Shown here: positions 55,294 to 62,917 of the stretch, piece by piece
How the letters are laid out: each line of letters opens with the position of its first letter
Position numbering within the stretch: position 1 is the first letter of the stretch
The notes under the pieces: model-generated
The model's input: only the letters and a program-made list of their open reading frames with translations
Databases searched by the model: none
Told to the model about the DNA's origin: nothing
Made by a program: the position numbers and the translations under genes
NCBI RefSeq assembly: GCF_002813915.1
Contig: NZ_CP019335.1
Location: 6,888-70,887, forward strand
DNA: 64,000 bases
Source: Tenacibaculum sp. SZ-18
GTDB lineage: Bacteria; Bacteroidota; Bacteroidia; Flavobacteriales; Flavobacteriaceae
Direction: 5' to 3'

Positions 55294-55907
55294 TAGTTCT
55301 GATTTTGATTGATTATTTTTAATTGTTTCTCTAGTTCTTTAACTCCTTTTTCAGTAGCAATAGCTCTTATGTGATATTCTAAAATATTGTATTCAATTTT
55401 TACTAATTCTTGCATATTCTGACCATAAGTATCGGATTCATAAAATCCGAAAACCAATGTAAAATAAAACTGAGTTGTTAAACTCAAATCAATATTCGGT
55501 CTATACAACCCTTGTTCAATACCTTTTTCTAAATTGTCTCTATTACAGTCCTTAAACATGGATACTTCACGATCCATTGCAGTTCTATATATTTCAGGAT
55601 AATACTTTCTCAATTGGTGCATCGGAGAGTCCTTAGCATTTTTAAACATTTCTTTAAAAATAGCTTTGATTGCGAACTCCTCTTTTATTGAATTATGTTT
55701 CTTTTCTTTAATAAGAACGATAGTTCTCTCAATAGATTTATGAATCTCTGTACAAGATGCATCTACCAACGAAACTTTATTAGAAAAATGCTTGTACAAT
55801 GTTTTTTTTGATATTCCTAACTCACTGGAAATATCGTCCATCGTAACGCTCTTAAAGCCTAAATTTAAGAACAATTCTCCAGCTTTGTTTATAATTTTAT
55901 CTCTCAT
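55293..55907 (-). CDS. TetR-family regulator of the efflux operon
   Basis: 204 residues from the ATG at 55907 (MRDKIINKAGELFLNLGFKS); upstream codons would run over the operator-like repeat. The helix-turn-helix is MDDISSELGISKKTLYKHFSNK (about residues 23-44), followed by an all-helical ligand domain. First gene of the operon and probably an autorepressor acting at the 12-bp inverted repeat directly upstream. Confidence 0.93.
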   Translation of the reverse strand: MRDKIINKAGELFLNLGFKSVTMDDISSELGISKKTLYKHFSNKVSLVDASCTEIHKSIERTIVLIKEKKHNSIKEEFAIKAIFKEMFKNAKDSPMHQLRKYYPEIYRTAMDREVSMFKDCNRDNLEKGIEQGLYRPNIDLSLTTQFYFTLVFGFYESDTYGQNMQELVKIEYNILEYHIRAIATEKGVKELEKQLKIINQNQN

Positions 55908-55926
55908 AATCCGATACAAAGGTACA

Positions 55927-55960
55927 CAAGGAAACTTTAGAAACAAAAAAAGTTTCCTTG
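55927..55960. promoter_or_regulatory. Operator-like 12-bp inverted repeat upstream of tetR
   Basis: CAAGGAAACTTT (55927-55938) and AAAGTTTCCTTG (55949-55960) are exact reverse complements, 10 bases apart. The repeat starts 20 bases upstream of the tetR ATG and about 75 bases from the divergent polyprenyl synthase start, so a bound repressor would control the pump operon and perhaps both directions. Confidence 0.75.
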
Positions 55961-56009
55961 GTATTAATGATTTTTTAACATTGAATTTACCCAGTTCCTT
56001 GAATTACTT

Positions 56010-56017
56010 TATTTTTG
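56010..56017 (+). promoter_or_regulatory. -7 element of the polyprenyl synthase promoter
   Basis: TATTTTTG matches TANNTTTG. It leaves only about 10-12 bases of 5' untranslated RNA before the TTG at 56034, which supports that codon as the start. Confidence 0.5.
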
Positions 56018-56033
56018 CACAAAAACTTAACCT

Positions 56034-57005
56034 TTGGACTTAACTAAGTACTTTCAGTCTTTTATTTCTTATTTAGAAGCTCAAGACTTTAATAGAGAAC
56101 CTAAGAATTTATACGAACCTGTTGATTATATATTACAACTTGGAGGAAAGCGTTTACGTCCTCTGCTAACTTTAATTGCATGTGATGTAGTTTCTAATTC
56201 ATACGAAAAAGCCTTACCAGCTGCTATGGCGGTTGAAACATTTCATAACTTTACTCTAATTCATGATGATATTATGGATGAAGCTCCATTACGAAGAGGT
56301 AAAGAAACTGTTCATGCGAAATGGGATGTAAATACAGGGATATTATCTGGTGATGCGATGTTAATTTTGGCATATCAGTACTTCGAAAATTACGAACCTG
56401 TCGTATTCCAAAAACTAGCTAAGCTATTTAGTAAAACTGCTTTAGAGGTATGTGACGGTCAGCAATTAGATGTGGACTTTGAAACAAGAAACAATGTAAC
56501 AATACCCGAATACATTAAAATGATTACTCTTAAAACATCTGTTTTAGTAGCCGCAGCTTTAAAAATGGGAGCTATCGTTGCTGAGGCCTCGGAAGAGCAA
56601 GCAAACGGATTATATAATTTCGGATTAAACTTAGGTATTGCCTTCCAGCTTCAAGATGATTATTTAGATACCTTTGGTAATCCTGAAACGTTTGGAAAAC
56701 AAATTGGAGGAGACATTATTGAAAACAAAAAGACATTCTTGTATTTGAAATGTTTGGAGCTTGCGAATGATGTGGACAAGGATAAGCTTGAATTCTTTTA
56801 CAATCAAAAATTAGACGACAACTCAGATAAGATTGCCGAGGTAACTAGAATATTCGAACAAAATGATATTCCTGTATTAACTCAGAATTTAATTATGGAA
56901 TATACAAATAAATCTTTTGAAGATTTACAAATGCTAAACATATCAGAATCAGCAAAAGAGAGTCTAATTAGTTTTGGAAAAAACTTAATGACGAGAAAAG
57001 TATAA
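56034..57005 (+). CDS. Polyprenyl (octaprenyl-type) diphosphate synthase
   Basis: 323 residues. Builds long-chain isoprenoid diphosphate for menaquinone. First Asp-rich motif HDDIMDEAPLRRGK (about residue 80), second LQDDYLDTFGNP (about 210), and GGKRLRPLL at the substrate site. The frame has a stop codon two codons before the TTG at 56034 and no in-frame ATG before residue ~64, which would cut away the conserved GGKRLRPLL. So TTG is the only workable start unless the sequence has an error. Related proteins start at about this point, with an N-terminus of similar length. Confidence 0.93.
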   Translation: MDLTKYFQSFISYLEAQDFNREPKNLYEPVDYILQLGGKRLRPLLTLIACDVVSNSYEKALPAAMAVETFHNFTLIHDDIMDEAPLRRGKETVHAKWDVNTGILSGDAMLILAYQYFENYEPVVFQKLAKLFSKTALEVCDGQQLDVDFETRNNVTIPEYIKMITLKTSVLVAAALKMGAIVAEASEEQANGLYNFGLNLGIAFQLQDDYLDTFGNPETFGKQIGGDIIENKKTFLYLKCLELANDVDKDKLEFFYNQKLDDNSDKIAEVTRIFEQNDIPVLTQNLIMEYTNKSFEDLQMLNISESAKESLISFGKNLMTRKV

Positions 57006-57056
57006 AAAAGCCTTTCGGATTTGAAAAAAGTTTTTATTTTTGCAATCCATTTTACT

Positions 57057-57130
57057 GGTCCTATAGCTCAGTTGGTTAGAGCACCTGACTCATAATCAGG
57101 GGGTCCATGGTTCGAGCCCATGTGGGACCA
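57057..57130 (+). tRNA. tRNA with CAU anticodon (elongator Met or Ile2)
   Basis: 74 bases fold as a standard cloverleaf: acceptor GGTCCTA/TGGGACC, D arm GCTC/GAGC, anticodon stem CCTGA/TCAGG with loop CTCATAA, T arm CATGG/CCATG with TTCGAGC loop, discriminator A. CCA is not encoded. The CAU anticodon could be elongator tRNA-Met or, if the C is modified to lysidine, tRNA-Ile2; I cannot decide from this alone. Its 3' end is the likely attachment site for the mobile element that follows. Confidence 0.93.
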
Positions 57131-57135
57131 CCTTT

Positions 57136-57165
57136 AAAGCTTCACTTTTTGTGAAGCTTTTTTTG
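57136..57165 (+). terminator. Terminator after the tRNA
   Basis: AAAGCTTCAC (57136-57145) and GTGAAGCTTT (57151-57160) with a 5-T loop, followed by a T run. Confidence 0.88.
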
Positions 57166-57339
57166 TTGCTAAAAAAATACGTAAAAACCTGTCTTTAAGA
57201 GTTTTAAACTTCGACTCATTCTCCTAAATATCGAAAATTACAAAAGAAAAAAACAATAATCATGCTATGATATTAGGTTAATACATAAATTCGTGTATCC
57301 CGAAATTGGGCGAAATAAATTGAAATTAAACTATTTTTT

Positions 57340-57361
57340 ACGAATTATTTACGAATTATTT
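57340..57361 (+). repeat. 11-bp tandem repeat upstream of the integrase
   Basis: ACGAATTATTT occurs at 57340-57350 and again at 57351-57361, ending inside the start region of the integrase gene. Possible arm-type integrase binding sites or promoter-proximal repeats. Confidence 0.6.
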
Positions 57362-57362
57362 T

Positions 57363-58829
57363 ATGCAGGGTAAAATTTATTTAAACACAAGAAAAGGACA
57401 ACAACTTAAGAATGGTAATTACCCTTTAGTTTGCGAAATAACTTGGAACAGTAACCAAAAACCTTTCTCTCTTAAGATGAATTTTCCAAAGGAAGAATGG
57501 GATTTCAACAAACAACTCCCTAAGAAAAACAAAACTAAACAACTAATTGTCAATAATAAAAGAAGTTTATTGGATAGTTTACTGCTTAAATCTCTTATTG
57601 ACTCCTCAATCGATTTCAATTATATAAAAAATGCACTAACTGGTAAACTTGAACTAGGTAACTCTAATTCTACTAATTTAAAAATAGATTTCATAAAATT
57701 CGGATATGAATTAGCCGAGATTAAGAAGAAAGAAGTAAATGCAAAGGGAATAGTTAAAGAAGGAAATGGAGAATCATACATAACAGCTCTTAATCAGTTA
57801 AAAAAGTTTAAGAATCCAATTTATATCTCAGAAATAGACTATAAATTACTATCAGAATTTAAGAATCAAAAATTAATACTTGGTAATAAAAAAAACACCC
57901 TTAAAGCTTACCTTTCTGCATTAAGAGCTATATATAACGAGTGCAAAAGACAACACAAATTAAAATTTGATCACAATCCATTTGAAGGAATATTCACAGG
58001 TATAACTGTAAAGAAAAATAGGACTAAAAAAAGAAACATATCGAAGGAAGCTATTAAAATTCTAGAATCCCTTGAAGGGAACTTCGTAAAAGGACAACAG
58101 GATTCCATTAATTTATTTCTTCTTCAGTTCTACTTTGGTGGACAAGATCTAACAGATATTTATTATTTAGAGAAAAAAAGTATTTCCAACTTGGATAGAG
58201 CATATTTCATGCGCGGTAAATTGGATGATGGCGGATATGAATTCGATTTGAAAATATTTTCCAAAACCAAAAGAATATTAAATCAATTCTTAAGCCGCGA
58301 TAATTTTGTTATTCCTGGAAGAAAAGACTATAAAGGTTATACTAATTTTCGAAAAAGAATAAATGCAAACTTGAAAAGAATTCAGTTAAGGTATAATCAT
58401 CATATTGATAATATTGAAAGAATAACATCTAAGAAATACCATAAGTTAGAATTACTACCCCTTGGTGGTCCTATTACAACAAAAGTTGCAAGGCATACAT
58501 TTTCAACAATTGCAAATCGAATGTATGTTGAGCCAGATTTGCTCCGTTCACTTATGGGGCATGAAAGAGACCATGTTGATACAATATATAAAGATGTTTA
58601 CCCCGAAGAAGAAAGAGATAAATATCACTTAAAAATTATTGATACTTCCGATATTCAAATTAGTAAATTTTATATATATCAATTAGAATATTTAAATTCT
58701 GAAAGGAAAAGAAATTATAAGTATAAATATTTCAAAAACATACCTTCTCAAAAGAAATTAATTGACACAAATGGAAAAATCTATATTGAGCCAAACTATT
58801 TTAAAAGAATATTTTTAATAGAAAAGTAA
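57363..58829 (+). CDS. Tyrosine-type site-specific integrase
   Basis: 488 residues. N-terminal arm-binding domain (GKIYLNTRKGQQLKNG, LKMNFPKEEWDF), SAM-like core-binding domain about 105-205, catalytic domain about 215-440. Box II is readable as TTKVARHTFSTIANRM with KVAR where HxxR is usual, then LMGHERDHVDTIYKDVY with the nucleophilic Tyr. The first catalytic Arg, normally in an ARG-type turn, falls in FYFGGQDLTDIYYL, where I see Gly instead. The C-terminal ~70 residues extend beyond the catalytic Tyr, which is unusual. Position next to the tRNA supports integration there. Confidence 0.88.
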   Translation: MQGKIYLNTRKGQQLKNGNYPLVCEITWNSNQKPFSLKMNFPKEEWDFNKQLPKKNKTKQLIVNNKRSLLDSLLLKSLIDSSIDFNYIKNALTGKLELGNSNSTNLKIDFIKFGYELAEIKKKEVNAKGIVKEGNGESYITALNQLKKFKNPIYISEIDYKLLSEFKNQKLILGNKKNTLKAYLSALRAIYNECKRQHKLKFDHNPFEGIFTGITVKKNRTKKRNISKEAIKILESLEGNFVKGQQDSINLFLLQFYFGGQDLTDIYYLEKKSISNLDRAYFMRGKLDDGGYEFDLKIFSKTKRILNQFLSRDNFVIPGRKDYKGYTNFRKRINANLKRIQLRYNHHIDNIERITSKKYHKLELLPLGGPITTKVARHTFSTIANRMYVEPDLLRSLMGHERDHVDTIYKDVYPEEERDKYHLKIIDTSDIQISKFYIYQLEYLNSERKRNYKYKYFKNIPSQKKLIDTNGKIYIEPNYFKRIFLIEK

Positions 58830-59260
58830 ATTTAAGACGTAAGGTTTGTAACATAAAAAACAGAGTGTTCTAAAAACATAACTTACCCATATATAGGTAG
58901 AGTCTTAAAATTTAAAACATTAAAATTAAATAAACCTAGTTTTTAGAATTCTAAGGGAAAACCCTTAGGTGAAATTCAGGGTATTTCTCGTTTGTAAACA
59001 ATTAGGGTTACCATTAATTTTGGTACCAATAAATTTAAATAGAGGTTTTTTACAGTACTATTTTTTTATTAATATTGTCTTACAATTAACACCCCGAATC
59101 AATAACCAATTATAATATATGATGTAGAAAAGATATTTAAAAAAATTGTAATCCTCTATAACCCTATTTATTATAAAATTAATTATAACACAACAACTGT
59201 GTCATAATAGATTATATACTAATTTTACTATAATTATTAACATTTAAAAATTATAGTAAA
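58830..59260. other. Gene-free stretch after the integrase
   Basis: 431 bases. A clean hairpin CTAAGGG-AAAA-CCCTTAG lies at 58951-58968 but without a T run. Nothing else recognisable; AT-rich and likely to carry the promoter of the small lipoprotein gene. Confidence 0.5.
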
Positions 59261-59431
59261 ATGAAAAATTTATTTAAAAGAACGGTATTAGTATTAGTAG
59301 TAGTATTTGGTTTAATCACTTTAAACAGCTGTACTGATTCTAATGAAAAACTATTAGATTCAAATGAGCAACTTATTAATAAAGATGAAGTTGGCGATGA
59401 AGGAGATGAGCAACAAGAAGGTGGTAATTAA
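59261..59431 (+). CDS. Small predicted lipoprotein (56 aa)
   Basis: MKNLFKRTVLVLVVVFGLIT followed by LNSC, a lipoprotein signal with lipid-modified Cys about 24. The mature part is about 33 residues, acidic (EKLLDSNEQ, DEVGDEGDEQQEGG). It overlaps the next gene by 26 bases in another frame. Located between integrase and repressor, a typical place for accessory genes of a phage. Function unknown. Confidence 0.65.
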   Translation: MKNLFKRTVLVLVVVFGLITLNSCTDSNEKLLDSNEQLINKDEVGDEGDEQQEGGN

Positions 59432-60101
59432 AACTTTAATTATTGGTTCATTTTTCCTTACTTTATTAGGTAGCACTTTTATTCATGAAAAGTTCCAACC
59501 ATTAAAAAAGTGGGAACCTTATAAAACACATTATAAAGAATATAATAAAATAATAAAAGGCACTAACAATAAACGTTCAGAATTATTATCAAAGTTAGAA
59601 AATGGAGAATTAGATGTTCCAAATTTTATTATAGCTTCAAAAAAATTAGAATTAAATAAAAAATCTTTACTAGATGATTATCATTCTAAGAAAAAACAAT
59701 TAAAAGGCGAATATTCCGTATTGGGTTATTCGTCTTTTCGAATTTTTGCCTACGAATTTGGAAGATCATATCTTACACTTGGATTATCACTTATACTGCT
59801 TGTTTTAGTGTTGGTACCAGGAATAATAAGTGAGTTTAAGAACGTTTTAATAATTGGATCTATTGGATTTATTTTCGTGTCTACCTTTTGGTTATACTTT
59901 GCACTTTTTATTAAGACAAACTATAACATTGTTGCTTATGAATATGGTCTATTGATTGCATCAGCCTTAACAACATTAATTGTAATCGGGCTATTTTATA
60001 TTTACAAGTTTGTTGAATTAAAGAAAAAAGAAACACGAAAGGATTTACAAGAAATGATTGATAGTGGTAAGGAACTCGTGGATTTACTAAAAACAACTTA
60101 A
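59406..60101 (+). CDS. Four-helix membrane protein with extracytoplasmic coil
   Basis: 231 residues from the ATG at 59406 (MSNKKVVIKTLIIGSFF); an earlier in-frame ATG at 59364 would overlap the lipoprotein gene more. Transmembrane helices about 7-25, 120-140, 147-170 and 178-205. Between the first two lies a ~90-residue Lys/Glu-rich segment (KNKRSELLSKLENG-like), probably coiled coil outside the membrane. A short charged tail follows. No family recognised. Directly abutted by the next gene. Confidence 0.65.
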   Translation: MSNKKVVIKTLIIGSFFLTLLGSTFIHEKFQPLKKWEPYKTHYKEYNKIIKGTNNKRSELLSKLENGELDVPNFIIASKKLELNKKSLLDDYHSKKKQLKGEYSVLGYSSFRIFAYEFGRSYLTLGLSLILLVLVLVPGIISEFKNVLIIGSIGFIFVSTFWLYFALFIKTNYNIVAYEYGLLIASALTTLIVIGLFYIYKFVELKKKETRKDLQEMIDSGKELVDLLKTT

Positions 60102-60377
60102 ATGAATTCACTGAAATCAATAACCCAAGAAATAAAATTCCTGATTAAGGATTATAAATTAGGAAAAGTCTCTAAAGATATAGTTATTATCAAATACATT
60201 AAACTTCTTAATGATTTAGAAGCATATAAAGGTAGTAACAATGAAACTGTAATAATTCTAAGACAAGCACTAAATGAAATTGTCCAAAAATTTGAGAAAG
60301 AAAAGCGTTTGTCGGATTTACTTGAGGAAGAACTAGAGAAAGTACGAATTAATAGATTAAAGGCAGGTCTGATCTAA
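60102..60377 (+). CDS. Small helical protein (91 aa)
   Basis: The ATG directly follows the previous stop codon. Predicted all-helical, Lys/Glu-rich (LIKDYKLGKVSKDIV, KFEKEKRLSDLLEEELEKV). No signal peptide or membrane segment, so cytoplasmic. Third member of a tight three-gene cassette; no family recognised. Confidence 0.55.
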   Translation: MNSLKSITQEIKFLIKDYKLGKVSKDIVIIKYIKLLNDLEAYKGSNNETVIILRQALNEIVQKFEKEKRLSDLLEEELEKVRINRLKAGLI

Positions 60378-60394
60378 ATTAGTACTCTTATGAA

Positions 60395-60761
60395 ATGAAA
60401 ACTAAGACGGACATATTTATTTATATGTCTATCATTCATTGCCATTATTTTCAGTTGTAATCGGGAAGTGTATTATGAACTAATCGTTACTTCCAACCAA
60501 AAGGACACTATTGTTTATGCCCTAAAATTTGAATCTTATCGAGAAAATTAATCAAACTCTTCAATCCTAATAAAAGATTCTATTTTAATTGAAAGTAAGA
60601 ATATATTAGAAAGAATAGTTGATTTTAAGAGTTCAAAAATGGGATTTGATCCTGTCGAAACACACTATCAATACTTAAATGCGTTTTGCGACTTCATAAA
60701 CACGCTTAAAGGAAATTTTGTAATAATTGACCTCGATCCGAGTATAGAATTAGACATTTAG
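60395..60761 (+). pseudogene. Disrupted lipoprotein gene
   Basis: Reading CTAAGACGG... in the frame of 60426 gives LRRTYLFICLSFIAIIFSC, a lipoprotein signal with lipobox Cys, then ~35 residues (EVYYELIVTSNQKDTIVYAL). That frame has no start; the nearby ATG at 60395 is one base out of phase (ATGAAAACT, where ATGAAACT would fit). A TAA at 60549-60551 then interrupts the same frame. After it the frame stays open for ~70 codons (ERIVDFKSSKMGFDPVETH ... FVIIDLDPSIELDI). So two lesions: a one-base insertion at the start and a stop in the middle. Confidence 0.75.
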
Positions 60762-60795
60762 GATTGCCTTCTTTTCGCAGAAGAAGCTTAATAGT

Positions 60796-61188
60796 TTAAA
60801 TTTTCGAGTCTCGATTAGTATATTCCCTGTGAATTTCATTTTCACGTTCAGCTAACTTTAAATTCAACCAAGTTTTAAACAAACCATGATTTAATAATGC
60901 CTTTTCATGGTTTAAAATCAAATCATCAAGAAACAAACTTTGTTCCTGACTTAAGAGTTCAGAATCTACTTTTTCAGTTATTGTCAACTTTTTACCTCTT
61001 ACTAAACTTTTATAATAATCTATGAGGATATCTTTTGTTTTTCTTCTTGGATTATCTACATTTCCATTCAACAACTTTCTAAAACCAGCTTCACTCGCAC
61101 CACTAAATTTATGAAGCTCGTAGGCAGTTACACCCTTGTCTGTTAGATATTTAAAAGCTACTTCGAAAGTAATATTGTCTAAACTCAT
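60796..61188 (-). CDS. Xre-like phage repressor
   Basis: 130 residues with an N-terminal helix-turn-helix about residues 15-55 (VTAYELHKFSGASEAGFRKL, NPRRKTKDILIDYY). The C-terminal half is helical and charged. It is the only minus-strand gene in the element and is divergent from the early genes, the classic position of a lysogeny repressor. It would bind repeats at 61203-61234. Confidence 0.75.
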   Translation of the reverse strand: MSLDNITFEVAFKYLTDKGVTAYELHKFSGASEAGFRKLLNGNVDNPRRKTKDILIDYYKSLVRGKKLTITEKVDSELLSQEQSLFLDDLILNHEKALLNHGLFKTWLNLKLAERENEIHREYTNRDSKI

Positions 61189-61202
61189 AAAAAAAAGTTA
61201 CG

Positions 61203-61240
61203 TAAAATGTTGTAAAGTACGATAAAGTGTTGTAGATTTG
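61203..61240 (+). promoter_or_regulatory. Early promoter overlapped by two repressor-site-like repeats
   Basis: TTG (61210-61212), 20 bases, then TAGATTTG (61233-61240): an exact Bacteroidota promoter. The near-identical 12-mers TAAAATGTTGTA (61203-61214) and TAAAGTGTTGTA (61223-61234) are 20 bases apart, about two helix turns, and cover both promoter elements. A repressor bound there would block transcription. Confidence 0.75.
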
Positions 61241-61246
61241 AATAAC

Positions 61247-61385
61247 AACATAAACAAATATATATAAAAAGTGGTATTAAATAGGGTCGCATATAAAAGA
61301 ATTTACAAAACTAATAAGATAGACAGGTTGTCTATCCTAAAGCAACAAATCAGCTCCGCGATCTTAGGCTGATTGTTGCTTTTTT
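61247..61385 (+). ncRNA. Candidate ~140-nt phage small RNA
   Basis: From the expected transcription start just after the 61233-61240 element to a strong terminator there is no ATG at all. The transcript contains GATAGACA-GGT-TGTCTATC (8-bp stem near 61317-61336) and ends with AAAGCAAC...AATCAGC (61339-61354) pairing with GCTGATTGTTGCTTT (to ~61382) with one bulge, followed by Ts. Promoter plus terminator without coding sequence suggests a regulatory RNA of the phage, or an attenuator controlling the genes beyond. Confidence 0.55.
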
Positions 61386-61619
61386 CAATTCCATTAAAAT
61401 GATAAGATCAACAAAACACATCAACAAAAAACCACCAGACAACAACAATTGTTTATACAAAAACAAAGCGTGGTATAAAGCATAGTTTCTTCATTCAATT
61501 TTTAATTAAGTGAGTAAGTAGTTTCGGAAGGGGAGCTATTAAGGTTAGTTAAATTAAATCCGTAAGTGCAAAGGTCGATTTTCATCGACCTGGGCTCTTA
61601 CATCCCAAAAACAAAAAAA
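61386..61619 (+). other. Leader region of the early operon
   Basis: Contains a possible 28-codon open frame (61399-61485, MIRSTKHINKKPPDNNN...), low confidence. Just before the next gene, GTAAG (61562-61566) with CTTAC (61597-61601) encloses a second stem GGTCGA (61573-61578)/TCGACC (61585-61590): a two-level hairpin 19 bases from the ATG that could regulate translation. Confidence 0.45.
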
Positions 61620-61784
61620 ATGAGCGGTAAAATTTCATCTACAATAGACACATATTCAAGGAAATATCAAAAAGAAAAAGGTAACAAAGCTTTAAATATT
61701 GCCAAAAGATTAGAAAGAAAACTAATCGAAGAAGGAAAAAGATGGGTAAGAATAGATAATAGAACATTAGTCTTAAGAAACTAG
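61620..61784 (+). CDS. Small basic protein (54 aa)
   Basis: Starts at ATG 61620 (MSGKISSTIDTYSRKYQKEK). Lys/Arg-rich, probably DNA or RNA binding; ends with KRWVRIDNRTLVLRN. First gene after the structured leader, five bases before the next. Not recognised. Confidence 0.55.
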   Translation: MSGKISSTIDTYSRKYQKEKGNKALNIAKRLERKLIEEGKRWVRIDNRTLVLRN

Positions 61785-61788
61785 AAAC

Positions 61789-62085
61789 ATGATTGATCAA
61801 AACTTAGCTTCGAAACTGTCTGAAATGGGGTTTGTACTCCTTCTTGAAAAAGATCTTGATAAGTTAGTTCAAAAAGCTGCTTCTAAGAATATTGTTGATG
61901 ATCGTCATAAATACATCCTTAAGAAAGATGTTATTGAGAGATTTCAAGTTACAGCTTACTGGCTTGAAAAACAATCCAAAGATCCTGCAACAAAATTAAA
62001 AATAATGTATGGAGAACATAAGAATTCTAAAATAAAATATAACGTGGAATCCGTAAAAGAGGAATTAGCAAGACTAGCAATATAA
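61789..62085 (+). CDS. Excisionase/HTH-like protein (98 aa)
   Basis: Contains YILKKDVIERFQVTAYWLEK, a MerR/Xis-like winged-helix pattern in which a helix-turn-helix is followed by a wing (GEHKNSKIKYNVESVKEEL). A phage excisionase or control protein is the likeliest role; identification rests on pattern only. Confidence 0.55.
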   Translation: MIDQNLASKLSEMGFVLLLEKDLDKLVQKAASKNIVDDRHKYILKKDVIERFQVTAYWLEKQSKDPATKLKIMYGEHKNSKIKYNVESVKEELARLAI

Positions 62086-62107
62086 CAACAATATAATTTT
62101 AATAATT

Positions 62108-62917
62108 ATGTCCAAAAAAAGATTTATAGATACATCTACCTTGCCTAAAGCTTGGCGTAAACTTGAGCCTAGGTTAAAATTAACATGGTATTGGCTATGG
62201 AATAATTGTGATCCTTCAGGAGTATGGGAAATTGACGAAGATTATTTTGAATTTGAAAACGGTTATAAAATAGACATTCCAAGCTTGACTAAAGCTTTAC
62301 CAACTTTTGTTGAAGCTTCAGAAAACATGATTCTTTTAAAAAATTATATAGTAATTAACTATTGTGATTTCGAAAAACTTAATAAAAATTATAACCCACA
62401 TAAACCACTTTTTAGAGCTTTAAAGAAAAATAATATAACCTTAAAAAAAAGCTTAAATCAAGCTTCCTTTAAGCTTGAAGAAGAAGATGAAGAAGAAGAT
62501 AAAGAAGAAGATGTAGATGAAAAACGAAAAGGGGGTATGGGGGAAAAACCAAACAAACCCCAAAGTCAAACACTCGAAATTGTAAAAGAAGCATCCGAAC
62601 CAGTCCTTGTATTACCATACAAAAGTGATGAATTCCTAAAACAATGGAATCTATGGAAAATGTTCAAGAATAAAGAATTTGGCTTTGGTTTTAAATCTAT
62701 CATATCAGAACAAGCTTCTCTTAAAAAATTATCAGAATTATCAAAACAAGATGAAAACATTGCAATTGCAATCATTCATCAAAGTATTGAAAATAATTGG
62801 AAGGGATTATTTGAACTCAAAAATCATTCAGGCAATGAGAAAATTAACAACAACAGGAGGGTCGAGTATAGCAGCGATTTCAAACAACAAGTTCTTAGAA
62901 AGTTACAGTCTAAATAA
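62108..62917 (+). CDS. Phage replisome-organiser-like protein
   Basis: 269 residues. N-terminal ~110 residues look like a winged-helix DNA-binding domain (LPKAWRKLEPRLKLTWYWLW). An acidic run (EEEDEEEDKEED) and a linker follow. The C-terminal ~100 residues (FLKQWNLWKMFKNKEFGFGF, IAIAIIHQSIENNWKGLFEL) match the DnaD-like end of phage replication proteins. It probably recruits host helicase. Its 3' end overlaps the next gene. Confidence 0.7.
   Translation: MSKKRFIDTSTLPKAWRKLEPRLKLTWYWLWNNCDPSGVWEIDEDYFEFENGYKIDIPSLTKALPTFVEASENMILLKNYIVINYCDFEKLNKNYNPHKPLFRALKKNNITLKKSLNQASFKLEEEDEEEDKEEDVDEKRKGGMGEKPNKPQSQTLEIVKEASEPVLVLPYKSDEFLKQWNLWKMFKNKEFGFGFKSIISEQASLKKLSELSKQDENIAIAIIHQSIENNWKGLFELKNHSGNEKINNNRRVEYSSDFKQQVLRKLQSK

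Noticed and set aside
57057-57130. Assigning the tRNA definitively as Met or Ile2
   Set aside because: CAU anticodon is shared by both and identity elements alone were not decisive.
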